NCBI GenBank assembly: GCA_030065255.1
Contig: JASJCX010000011.1
Span: 1-39,898 of the forward strand
DNA length: 39,898 nucleotides
Source of the DNA: Calothrix sp. MO_167.B42
GTDB taxonomy: Bacteria > Cyanobacteriota > Cyanobacteriia > Cyanobacteriales > Nostocaceae
Direction: 5' to 3'
This document shows positions 8,117-15,295 of this stretch, piece by piece; position 1 is the stretch's first letter; each line of letters opens with the position of its first letter. Under the pieces are notes generated by a model that searched no databases, was not told the origin of the DNA, and saw nothing but the letters and a program-made list of their open reading frames with translations. Position numbers and translations under genes: made by a program.

Positions 8117-9286
8117 ATGAACAAGCCAAATATTAAAAGCCTTTATTACATAACACATGTAGAGAATTTACCGTCGATTCTTAACAGGGGGATATTATCC
8201 CACAACAAGGTTGAGGAGTTAGAGGTTTTACATACACCAATCTACGATAAAAGCATAATTAGCAAGCGTAAGGATAAGTCAACAGTTGAACGAGGTAGCT
8301 TATGGGAGTATGCCAACTTATACTTTCAACCCCGTAACCCCATGATGTATAGGGTAGTTCACGAAAAAGACAGGAGAAATATTGCTGTTATTGGGGTCAA
8401 ACCAACAATCTTACAAGCACCAGGAGGACTGATCACAGATGGAAATGCTGCTAACGAATCAACAAAATTTTTCCCCATCAATCAAGGGCTAGAAGTGCTG
8501 CAACGGCAATGGAAAATTATCCAAAATGAGTGGTGGAATGGTTCGGATGGATCAAAGCGCAAAATAATGTCTGAGTGCCTAGTTCCTGAGCAAATTAACC
8601 CAGAATTTATACATTCTATTTTTGTCAGAGATCATAAAGCAAAAGAAGAAGTTGAAAGACTTATTGGTTCGATGAATGTTCCTGTAATACCTGAACCTAA
8701 TATGTTTTTCCAACATAAATCCTTTACTAAAATTGGCAAAAATATTTTTCTAATTGATGGAGATATGTTTTTCTCTAAAGGGCAAACCCTAACGATTAGT
8801 GTTAATCTTCAGGGAGTGATGGGAAAAGGATTAGCATCAAGAGCGAAATACCAGTTTCCCGATGTTTACGTTGTTTATCAGGACGCGTGCAAAAATAAAC
8901 AAATTACTGCAACTCAACCTTATCTTTACCGGCGAGAAACTTCATTAGATCAGGAATTAGCAGACCTCACCCTTCCCCTGGCAACTCCCAATTCTGTAAA
9001 ATGGTTTTTGTTGTTAGCCACCAAGAGGAAATGGCGAGATAATTCACGTTTAGAAGATATTGAAGGCAGTCTGGATTGGGTGAGAAAGAATTTCCATGAA
9101 GCAGGAATCACATCTTTGGCAATGCCCGCTTTAGGCTGCGGATTAGGAAATTTGAATTGGAGTGATGTGGGTTCATTAATGTGTCGTTATTTACACGATA
9201 TTGATATTCCAGTTGCTATATATCTGCCCCGGGAGCAGCAAATCGACCCCAACTACTTAAAACAAGAATTCTTGCTAAATTTTTAA
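8117..9286 (+). CDS. DarT-like ADP-ribosyltransferase fused to DarG-like macrodomain
   Basis: A 389-aa single-chain protein. Residues 1-190 match the DarT (DUF4433) fold: LYYITHVENLPSILNRGIL at the N-terminus, the R51 region (ISKRKDK), YFQPRNPMMYRV, and the catalytic-type glutamate E153 in MSECLVP. DarT enzymes use NAD to ADP-ribosylate thymidine in single-stranded DNA. Residues about 205-375 match the macrodomain of the antitoxin DarG, which removes that modification: N230-LQGVMGKGLA, LLLATKRKWRDNSRLEDIE and PALGCGLGNLNW. Toxin and antitoxin are normally separate genes; here they share one chain and the C-terminal extension of canonical DarG is absent. ATG 8117 is chosen over TTG 8036 because the fold begins there, with AAGGA about 13 bases upstream. 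Likely role: genome defence or stress-linked toxin-antitoxin (inference). Confidence 0.85.
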   Translation: MNKPNIKSLYYITHVENLPSILNRGILSHNKVEELEVLHTPIYDKSIISKRKDKSTVERGSLWEYANLYFQPRNPMMYRVVHEKDRRNIAVIGVKPTILQAPGGLITDGNAANESTKFFPINQGLEVLQRQWKIIQNEWWNGSDGSKRKIMSECLVPEQINPEFIHSIFVRDHKAKEEVERLIGSMNVPVIPEPNMFFQHKSFTKIGKNIFLIDGDMFFSKGQTLTISVNLQGVMGKGLASRAKYQFPDVYVVYQDACKNKQITATQPYLYRRETSLDQELADLTLPLATPNSVKWFLLLATKRKWRDNSRLEDIEGSLDWVRKNFHEAGITSLAMPALGCGLGNLNWSDVGSLMCRYLHDIDIPVAIYLPREQQIDPNYLKQEFLLNF

Positions 9287-9309
9287 ATTAACCTTTGGTA
9301 GTAGGATTT

Positions 9310-10200
9310 ATGCTCAATTTCCAACCCCCTGGTTTTAAACAGTGCACTCTAAATACAAATTTAGGACAGATGGTTTATTCCATCCCAGATTCCGACTTCT
9401 GGCAAATATCTTCAGAAACTAAATCATCACCCCTTGTGTTTCTGCATAGTTTGGGGGGAGGTTCATCCGCCTATGAATGGTCAAAGGTTTATCCCGCTTT
9501 TGCTGCTACCCATCAAGTAATTGCTCCGGATTTGATTGGTTGGGGAGATTCTGCCCATCCTATCAGAGAATATCAACCCCAAGACTACCTCGACCTAATT
9601 CAAACTTTACTTACACAAGTCGCTGTGGAACCAGCTTGGGTAGTTGCTTCTTCCCTGACTGCTGGGTTAACTATTCGTTTAGCCATTCAACAGCCCCAAT
9701 TATTCCAGGGATTGTTTTTAGTTTGTCCTTCTGGATATCGGGATTTTGGAGCCGATTATGGCAAAGAATTGGTATCTCAACTAGTGAGGATTCCAGGGTT
9801 AGATCGGATTATTTATGGCCTTGGTGCTGCCAATGAATTAGCCGTGCGTAACTTCCTAGAACAGTTTCTATTTGCCAAAACGTCACGCCTCAATGATGAA
9901 ATTGTCGCAGCTTATCTAGCCTCAGCAGTGAAACCAAATGCAGAATATGCGGCTCTTTCTTCTTTGAAGGGGGATATTTGTTTTGATTTGTCCCAGTATA
10001 TGCCAGAGCTACAGGTACCCACATTTTTTGTTTGGGGAGAGGAATCCCGCTTTAGTAATGCCGAGCAAGGACGGCGACTTTTCCGACTTAATCCTGAGAT
10101 AATCCGGGGTTTTCATAGTATTCCTGGAGCTGGAGTTTTACCCCATTTAGAAATACCAGCGATCGTTACTGGGTTACTCTATCGTTATATAAATCCTTGA
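9310..10200 (+). CDS. Alpha/beta hydrolase fold protein
   Basis: A 296-aa alpha/beta hydrolase. The oxyanion-hole strand is LVFLHSLGGGSS (H46), followed by APDLIGWGDS. The nucleophile elbow is degenerate: A113-S114-S115-L-T rather than GxSxG, with S115 the best candidate. The acid is probably in VWGEESRF and the histidine is H279 in GVLPHLEIP. Such proteins with an Ala/Thr-flanked nucleophile occur widely in cyanobacteria as hydrolases or haloperoxidase-like enzymes; substrate unknown. ATG 9310 (MLNFQPPGF) with TAGGA just upstream is preferred over the extended start at 9295. It begins 23 bases after the DarT-macro gene, which could allow co-transcription, but a functional link is not evident. 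Confidence 0.85.
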   Translation: MLNFQPPGFKQCTLNTNLGQMVYSIPDSDFWQISSETKSSPLVFLHSLGGGSSAYEWSKVYPAFAATHQVIAPDLIGWGDSAHPIREYQPQDYLDLIQTLLTQVAVEPAWVVASSLTAGLTIRLAIQQPQLFQGLFLVCPSGYRDFGADYGKELVSQLVRIPGLDRIIYGLGAANELAVRNFLEQFLFAKTSRLNDEIVAAYLASAVKPNAEYAALSSLKGDICFDLSQYMPELQVPTFFVWGEESRFSNAEQGRRLFRLNPEIIRGFHSIPGAGVLPHLEIPAIVTGLLYRYINP

Positions 10201-10310
10201 TACAGCACTTTGCTGGTAAATTAAGTATAAGACTACATACTAGAACTAAGAGTGGGATGGGCATCCCTGCCCGTCCAAATTTGTGAAGATGAAATATGCT
10301 GTATCTTTTA
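10201..10310 (+). repeat. Dispersed intergenic repeat, TACAGCACTTT family, copy 1
   Basis: Begins TACAGCACTTT right at the hydrolase stop codon and runs through AAGTATAAGACTACATAC to GGGCATCCCTGCCCG and a TGAAATA end. It aligns by eye with 20284-20390 (TACAGCACTTT, AAGTACAAGGATACATAC, GGCATCC). Neither copy encodes a protein. Confidence 0.7.
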
Positions 10311-10676
10311 GAAAAATCAAAAATTGAGCTTTATTGAGCTTTTATGATAAATATTTAATCGAATATGATATTATAAGCAGACTAAATTAAAATTATTGGC
10401 GCTCTTATAACCCACTTCTAAAAAAGGCTTTCAGAGATTAAGACCATATTTTGCGTTTGGCAATGCTCCAAAGGAGGCAGTATAAGGTTCAATTGCTAGG
10501 TTAGTTGATAATAGGACAACAAACCGTCATTAGACTGGAGCAGTGATCGCAGTCAAACCTAATTGCCTAAAAGCCTTATCATGCAATCACTTGAAAAATA
10601 TAGAAAAGTTTTCCTCTATGCGCGGAATATGGGGTTCAATCAAATTCAACCAAGGTTCCAAAAATAAGAGGTTGCA
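10201..10676. other. Intergenic; dispersed-repeat copy, otherwise nothing recognised
   Basis: The first 110 bases are a copy of a dispersed repeat also present at 20284-20390. The remainder (10400-10670) shows no frame of useful length on either strand. Confidence 0.55.
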
Positions 10677-10976
10677 TCATACCCCATAGCTAAAACTATT
10701 ATAGCTCAAATAGTCAGGTAATTCATCTCCTTCTCGGTAGCAGATATAATGATCCACGCTCCAAGGTTCATCTGATTTAGTCGAGTCATACCAAATTATT
10801 TTGCAATCATCATCTTTATACTTTTCGAACACTGCCGTGACCTGACGATTCATCTCTTCGATCTGTTCGTCTGAAAACTCAAAAGACACTTCTGACCCGC
10901 CACAGATTTGTTCTGTTTGCTTATGGTTAAGTTCCATAAACACATCTGTTTCTAGTTCAGTAACTATATAACTCAT
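10677..10976 (-). CDS. Small protein with double-glycine leader-like N-terminus, unknown
   Basis: A 99-aa protein starting at ATG 10976, with AGGAAAC just upstream; an upstream in-frame extension to 11027 is less likely. Residues 1-27 look like a double-glycine leader: acidic, with hydrophobic residues spaced before a terminal C-G-G (VFMELNHKQTEQICGG). A 72-residue highly acidic, Tyr-rich tail follows (FSDEQIEEMNRQ; CYREGDELPDYL). Double-glycine leaders are cleaved by C39-peptidase ABC exporters, and the HetC-type exporter at 23.5-26.7 kb carries such a peptidase, but no modification enzyme lies beside this gene. It could equally be an ordinary small cytosolic protein whose GG is accidental. 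Confidence 0.6.
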   Translation of the reverse strand: MSYIVTELETDVFMELNHKQTEQICGGSEVSFEFSDEQIEEMNRQVTAVFEKYKDDDCKIIWYDSTKSDEPWSVDHYICYREGDELPDYLSYNSFSYGV

Positions 10977-11212
10977 TGTTTCCTGCAAAAATTTAATTAA
11001 ATTTTCTCTCCTGAATTTTAAAATCACCTCTAAGATTAAATCAAGAGGTGTATCAGTACTAATACCAATGGTTCTATTTTAATCGAGCAATCTTGTCTCC
11101 TGTTACAGTGAAGCTTAACGGGGGTGAATTGGGACCAGCACAAGGATAACATTTTGCTACGTATTTAATTTATCCTATTTGAAAAAAATAATAGGACACA
11201 CGAACGACTGGT

Positions 11213-11235
11213 AGGGGCGGTAAAACCCCGCCTCT
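11213..11235 (-). repeat. GC-rich hairpin just after the FAD monooxygenase stop
   Basis: Arms AGGGGCGG and CCGCCTCT with one G-T pair lie immediately 3' of the minus-strand gene ending at 11237. No T-run follows, so it resembles a repeat-family stem-loop that may protect the 3' end rather than a classic terminator. Confidence 0.5.
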
Positions 11236-11236
11236 A

Positions 11237-12496
11237 TTAAGAATTTTGGGCTAACTTAGGAGTCCGGCCCTTCAAACCAATCATCAATTTCAAGGTAAAT
11301 ATTTTTAGCAATGGTACGCGCTGCATAATCCACAAGCCCAAACGACGTAACATTACTAATGGTAGGAAATTATTAGAAAACATCCGGTCTAATAAATCAG
11401 TAAAGCCTAAAATTGCCAGATTTTCCTGTTTGCGCCACCGTTCGTAACGTTTGAGAACCTGCAAATTACCAATATCTTCCCTGGCTTGGTGTGCAGCTTT
11501 GATTACCTGGGCTAAAGCAGCCACATCACGAATACCCAAATTTAAGCCTTGTCCCCCCACAGGATGACAGTTGTGTGCCGCATCACCCACTAAAGCCAAT
11601 CTGTGTAAAGCATAGCGATCGCTTTGCATCAATCTTACCTGAAAAATAAAGCGATCGCCTAACAATTCCAGTTTACCCATTTCCTTGCCATAGCGCCGAG
11701 TTAATTCTGCTAGGAATTGCTCATCATTCAAAGCACATAGGGCTTGTGCTTCTTCATGGGGTGCAGTCCAAACAATCCGGCATCGGTTCCCTGGTAAGGG
11801 TAAAATGGCGAAGGGCCCACTAGACCAAAATTTCTCATAGGCAGTGTGATTATGGGACTTTTCGGGCTTGACAAAAGCCACAATACATGATTGCCAATAT
11901 TTCCAACCCCTAGTTTTAATTCCCGCCGCCTCACGAATCCGCGATCGCGCCCCATCAGCTGCTACCATTAATTTACTGCGGACTGTGCGTATTTCCCCAG
12001 CTAATTTGACTGCAACACACACTTCGTCGGCAAAATACTCGGTACTTACCACCTCCGCCGGACATAGCACAGTCACATTGTCACAGCCTTGGACAAATTC
12101 CTGTAAAGGATACAAAAGTGCTTGGTGTTCCGCCACATAACCCAAATCCTGGGTATGTAAATCAGAGGTATTAAATTCTACCACCTCTGGATAATCGGCA
12201 TCGGAAAGGCGCACGCGACGGTAAGTTTCAATCTGGGGCAGAATTTTATCCCACACGCCTATTCCTTGATAAATCAGTGCAGACAGCATATGTACGGCAT
12301 AGGCTTGTCCTTTAGCTACTGCTGCTGATTTTTCCCTGGCTTCAATCAAAAGGATTCTCAACCCAGAATCTTTCAAGGCGCTGGCTAAGGTTAAACCAGC
12401 AATACCGCCACCGACAATGACTAAATCGCAATCATATCCCTGTTCAGGTATGGTTTGTGTAGGAGATGGTTCCGAGTAGGATTGTACTTGCACCAT
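11237..12496 (-). CDS. FAD-dependent monooxygenase, UbiH/UbiF/COQ6 family
   Basis: A 419-aa flavoprotein hydroxylase. The N-terminal Rossmann motif is VIVGGGIAGLTLA (glycines 29-34). The second FAD/NADPH motif VAADGARSRIREAAG is near residue 180 and the third FAD motif GDAAHNCHPVGGQGLNLG is near 300-318. These are the three signatures of ubiquinone-biosynthesis-type aromatic hydroxylases. In a cyanobacterium the likely role is a quinone or other isoprenoid-aromatic ring hydroxylation; the exact substrate cannot be read from sequence. ATG 12496 is the only sensible start, 24 residues before the first beta strand. It is monocistronic in this window. Confidence 0.87.
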   Translation of the reverse strand: MVQVQSYSEPSPTQTIPEQGYDCDLVIVGGGIAGLTLASALKDSGLRILLIEAREKSAAVAKGQAYAVHMLSALIYQGIGVWDKILPQIETYRRVRLSDADYPEVVEFNTSDLHTQDLGYVAEHQALLYPLQEFVQGCDNVTVLCPAEVVSTEYFADEVCVAVKLAGEIRTVRSKLMVAADGARSRIREAAGIKTRGWKYWQSCIVAFVKPEKSHNHTAYEKFWSSGPFAILPLPGNRCRIVWTAPHEEAQALCALNDEQFLAELTRRYGKEMGKLELLGDRFIFQVRLMQSDRYALHRLALVGDAAHNCHPVGGQGLNLGIRDVAALAQVIKAAHQAREDIGNLQVLKRYERWRKQENLAILGFTDLLDRMFSNNFLPLVMLRRLGLWIMQRVPLLKIFTLKLMIGLKGRTPKLAQNS

Positions 12497-12698
12497 TGTT
12501 AAGACATATTACAAGGTTTTAATTATTATTTTGACGCGATTTGGCTATATTGGGCAAGTTTGGGGAACAATATCTCTTTTTGATAACGAATGGTTGGTCG
12601 TAGATACCAGAATAATTCTCTACCCCGCAATTTTGAGTAATACAGCAGTTTTACTGTTAAAGTTTTTCCAATTAGTCTGCAAACCAGCACTAACTAAA

Positions 12699-12913
12699 CA
12701 GTAAAAACCGATTGTGACAGTAAAGAAGTGCGAAATGCCGGTTAGAAAAGCCGTTGTTAATAAAAGAACACTAAGTATTTAACAAGAAGCAGGGGATAAG
12801 GGTACTATTAGCAGGAGTAGCAAATTTTTCCTTAAATTTAAAGTAAGTATATTTATGTATATAAAATAGCTTTATATTCTGAATTAAAACCAGTAAAAAC
12901 CGATTGTGACAGT
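12699..12913. repeat. 23-base perfect direct repeat pair, 192 bases apart
   Basis: Identical copies at 12699-12721 and 12891-12913, each starting CAGTAAAAACC and ending TTGTGACAGT. The core ACCGATTGTGACA occurs a third time at 20580-20592 in a MITE-like element next to hetP. Confidence 0.85.
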
Positions 12914-13493
12914 TGAGATGGGGAATGTTAGTTGTAATCCTTAAAAAATAATAAAAATAAATTCATCACATGATTTTTTGTATACCATTAAGGTTGGGAA
13001 TCTAACAACTGACAAGAGTAAGCAGTAATTGTACTGCACAATTAATTTTGTTTAGACATCTTCACAAATAAACCTAAAATCCTTATATTTGTTGCGAAAA
13101 AAAATTACAATCGCTAAAAAGCTTACAGCTATTTCCATTAAAAAACTCTGTTTGTCTTGTCATTAAAGAATTTCACCCATTTTCAGTCTTAATTAATTTG
13201 CAACAATTTTCTTGGTATAAGGTAGTTGAAATTTCAATTTTGAAGAGGTCTTTTAGATCAGCTACTGTGCAACTTTCCTCAATCTGATAATTTGAAGATC
13301 CTGGAGCCATAATAGCTTCTCCAAAATGGAGTGTAACCCTTATCCTTTGCTAGAAAGTTACACATCGGATTACAAAATTAATTAGTGTCTTCCCGATTAT
13401 GTACTCAACTTTGTCCATTTTTGAACAATGCTACCCCTAAAGCTGAAACCTTTGTAGTCAAGTAGTTTGAATTTTTGAGTGTCACCATCAATT

Positions 13494-13520
13494 AGTGATA
13501 TTGAAACAGTGATATTGAAA
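13494..13520 (+). repeat. Tandem 13-mer AGTGATATTGAAA, operator-like
   Basis: Two exact copies (13494-13506 and 13508-13520) about 110 bases before the first cassette gene. The 14-base periodicity and position suggest a possible regulator-binding site; this is inference. Confidence 0.6.
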
Positions 13521-13629
13521 AATATTTTGCCAAAAGGATAACCAAGCTCTTAATTTTGGATGAAGTCGAGATGTATTGACTGACGGAAATAGCGTAGCGG
13601 CATATTCTTTAGATTTAAGGAGAAATGCA

Positions 13630-14484
13630 ATGCTAGGAGATGGAACTATTTCTCAAGAATACGAAGGGGACTTTGAATCCGAATACGAAGACGAATACGA
13701 AGACGAATACGAAGACGAATACGAATACGAAGATGATGACAGCGAAGCTTTTCTGCGGAGAGCTTGGAAGAAAGTACGCCGCGTTGCCAAAAAAATTGCC
13801 CCTGTTCTCAAAAGAGTAGCACCAATTGCCGCTAGAGTTGTCGGATCAGCCGTTGGTGGACCAGGAGTAGGAGCACTCGCTGGCAGGGTTGCTGGCCGTT
13901 TTAGCCGCGAAAGTGAATTAGAGTACGAGCTAGCAGCCGAATTTGAGGACGAATACGAAGGAGACTTTGAGGACGAATACGAATACGAATACGACCTTGA
14001 ATCTGAATACGAAGGAGACTTTGAATCCGAATACGAATATGACCTTGATGATAACTCGGAAGCTGAAGAAACCGTAGCTAATATCCTGGCCGATGCTGCA
14101 AGTAAAACCCAGAGTGAAGCGGAAGCAGAAGCTTATGCGGGTGCAGCCACGGCAACTTTACTCAAACCGAAATCTGCATCTATGCAAAAAGTTACCCCTA
14201 ATGTGGTTAAAGGTGCAGCTAAGTTAACTAAAACTCTACGTAAGTCGGGTGCTACTCGTCCTCTAGTGAAGATGGTGCCGACAATTGCCCGTCTGACTAA
14301 TAAGACTCTAAGCAAGCAAGCGGCTAAGGGTAAGAAAATAACTCGTCCCCTAGCAGCGAAAGTCATGGCAAGTCATACCAAAAAAGTGCTCAGTAGTCCG
14401 ACAGCCTGCGCTAAAACCTTAGTCAAAGCCTCTCAGAAGCTAAAAACACGCAAAACCAGAAAGAAAGTAGCTAAAGCTTTCTAA
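13630..14484 (+). CDS. Acidic EYED-repeat protein with basic C-terminal module (cassette gene 1)
   Basis: A 284-aa protein of unknown function built of alternating charge blocks. Residues 10-37 are acidic and Tyr/Phe-rich (EYED units); 42-93 are basic and hydrophobic with a Gly-rich end (KKIAPVLKRVAP, VGGPGVGALAG); 94-146 are acidic again; about 150-284 form a basic C-terminal module that opens with QSEAEAEA and contains VPTIARLTNKTL and QAAKG. That last module is clearly homologous to the next gene's. No signal peptide or catalytic motif is seen. ATG 13630 is chosen over TTG 13576 because AAGGAG sits 7 bases before it. First gene of a tight five-gene plus-strand unit (47-base gap to the next). 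A secreted, envelope-associated or condensate-forming structural protein is conceivable but unproven. Confidence 0.8.
   Translation: MLGDGTISQEYEGDFESEYEDEYEDEYEDEYEYEDDDSEAFLRRAWKKVRRVAKKIAPVLKRVAPIAARVVGSAVGGPGVGALAGRVAGRFSRESELEYELAAEFEDEYEGDFEDEYEYEYDLESEYEGDFESEYEYDLDDNSEAEETVANILADAASKTQSEAEAEAYAGAATATLLKPKSASMQKVTPNVVKGAAKLTKTLRKSGATRPLVKMVPTIARLTNKTLSKQAAKGKKITRPLAAKVMASHTKKVLSSPTACAKTLVKASQKLKTRKTRKKVAKAF
13681..13734 (+). repeat. In-frame 12-base tandem repeat encoding EYED
   Basis: Three exact GAATACGAAGAC units, then GAATAC and a partial fourth unit. The near-identity of the copies at DNA level suggests recent slippage expansion of the acidic segment. Confidence 0.9.
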
Positions 14485-14531
14485 ATAAAGTCAAGGACAA
14501 CTAATTAAAAGCTTAAAGGAGAGATAAAACC

Positions 14532-15230
14532 ATGTTGGATTATGAATTAGAGTTTGGTTTAGATGGTGAATTTGAAGCTGATGGTGATAGCGAGTTTGAA
14601 GCTGACTTTGAAGCTGACTTTGAAGATGAATACGAAAGTGAAGAATTTTTAGCCAGTTTATTGCCTATGGTTGCTCCTTTAGCGGTGAAAGCAATTGGCA
14701 GTCTCGTTAAAGAGTCAGAATTTGAAGGGGATGATGATGGCGAGTTTGAATACGAACTAGAATCAGAATTAGAGTCAGCGCCTGATTCTGATGATGAAGC
14801 GATGATGCATCATTTAGCAAATATGGCGGCTAATACTGAGAGTGAAGCCGAAGCTGAAGCATTTTTTGGTGCCATCGCCTCTTTAGCTAGTAAAGCTCTA
14901 CCTATTGTCAAAAAAGTAGCTCCTACTCTTATTCGTGGTGCTGCCAGGCTAGGTAAGCGTTTGTTCCGTAACCGTCGTACTCGTCGCCTGGTTCGCACTG
15001 TGCCCACAATTATGAAAGGTACGGCATATTCCCTAGCACGTCAAGCTGCCAAAGGACGACCGCTTAATCGTCAAACCGCAGTCAGGGCTTTAGCACGTAA
15101 TACAGCTCGTGTTTTGCGTAGTCCCCGTCGCACCAGTACGGCAATGCGTCGCTATCGTCGCTATTACCCTTATAGCCGCTATCGTCGCTATTACCCCTAT
15201 CGTTCTCGCCGTCGTTACGCCTATAGATAG
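14532..15230 (+). CDS. Acidic EFEAD-repeat protein with Arg/Tyr-rich tail (cassette gene 2)
   Basis: A 232-aa paralogue of the preceding protein. Residues 1-38 are acidic repeats (EFEAD, EFEADFEADFEDEYE), 39-60 hydrophobic (FLASLLPMVAPLAVKAIGSLV), 61-83 acidic again. The shared C-terminal module follows: ESEAEAEAFFGAIASLASK, RGAARLGKRL, RRLVRTVPTIMKGT, RQAAKGRPLNRQTA, ARVLRSP. The last 30 residues or so are almost entirely Arg, Tyr, Ser and Pro (RYRRYYPYSRYRRYYPY), strongly basic. The polarity from acidic head to basic aromatic tail makes it a polyampholyte that could self-assemble or bind polyanions such as DNA, peptidoglycan or polysaccharide; this is inference. ATG 14532 has AAAGGAGAG upstream. 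65 bases separate it from gene 3. Confidence 0.82.
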   Translation: MLDYELEFGLDGEFEADGDSEFEADFEADFEDEYESEEFLASLLPMVAPLAVKAIGSLVKESEFEGDDDGEFEYELESELESAPDSDDEAMMHHLANMAANTESEAEAEAFFGAIASLASKALPIVKKVAPTLIRGAARLGKRLFRNRRTRRLVRTVPTIMKGTAYSLARQAAKGRPLNRQTAVRALARNTARVLRSPRRTSTAMRRYRRYYPYSRYRRYYPYRSRRRYAYR

Positions 15231-15295
15231 GGGTGCAAGTTGTTGCGCCCAAAAGTGTGGGGTATTAACTATTTTCTGCGGGGAAACGAAAAGCG

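Larger units (their letters stand above)
12497..13629. other. Long non-coding spacer upstream of the acidic-repeat cassette
   Basis: Some 1.1 kb between a minus-strand gene and the five-gene plus-strand cassette, AT-rich, with no supported frame. It contains a 23-base perfect direct repeat (12699-12721 and 12891-12913), a 6-bp inverted repeat GCAGTA-ATTG-TACTGC at 13022-13037, and a tandem 13-mer AGTGATATTGAAA at 13494-13520. The cassette promoter should lie here. Confidence 0.6.

Noticed and set aside
10400-10670. Decayed transposase or IS end
   Set aside because: No frame longer than a few tens of codons and no paired ends were found.
13022-13037. LexA- or NtcA-type operator
   Set aside because: GCAGTA-ATTG-TACTGC has the wrong spacing for NtcA (GTA-N4-TAC rather than N8) and does not match the cyanobacterial LexA pattern.
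13576-13629. Upstream TTG start of the first acidic-repeat gene
   Set aside because: The internal ATG at 13630 has a strong ribosome binding site, whereas TTG 13576 has none.
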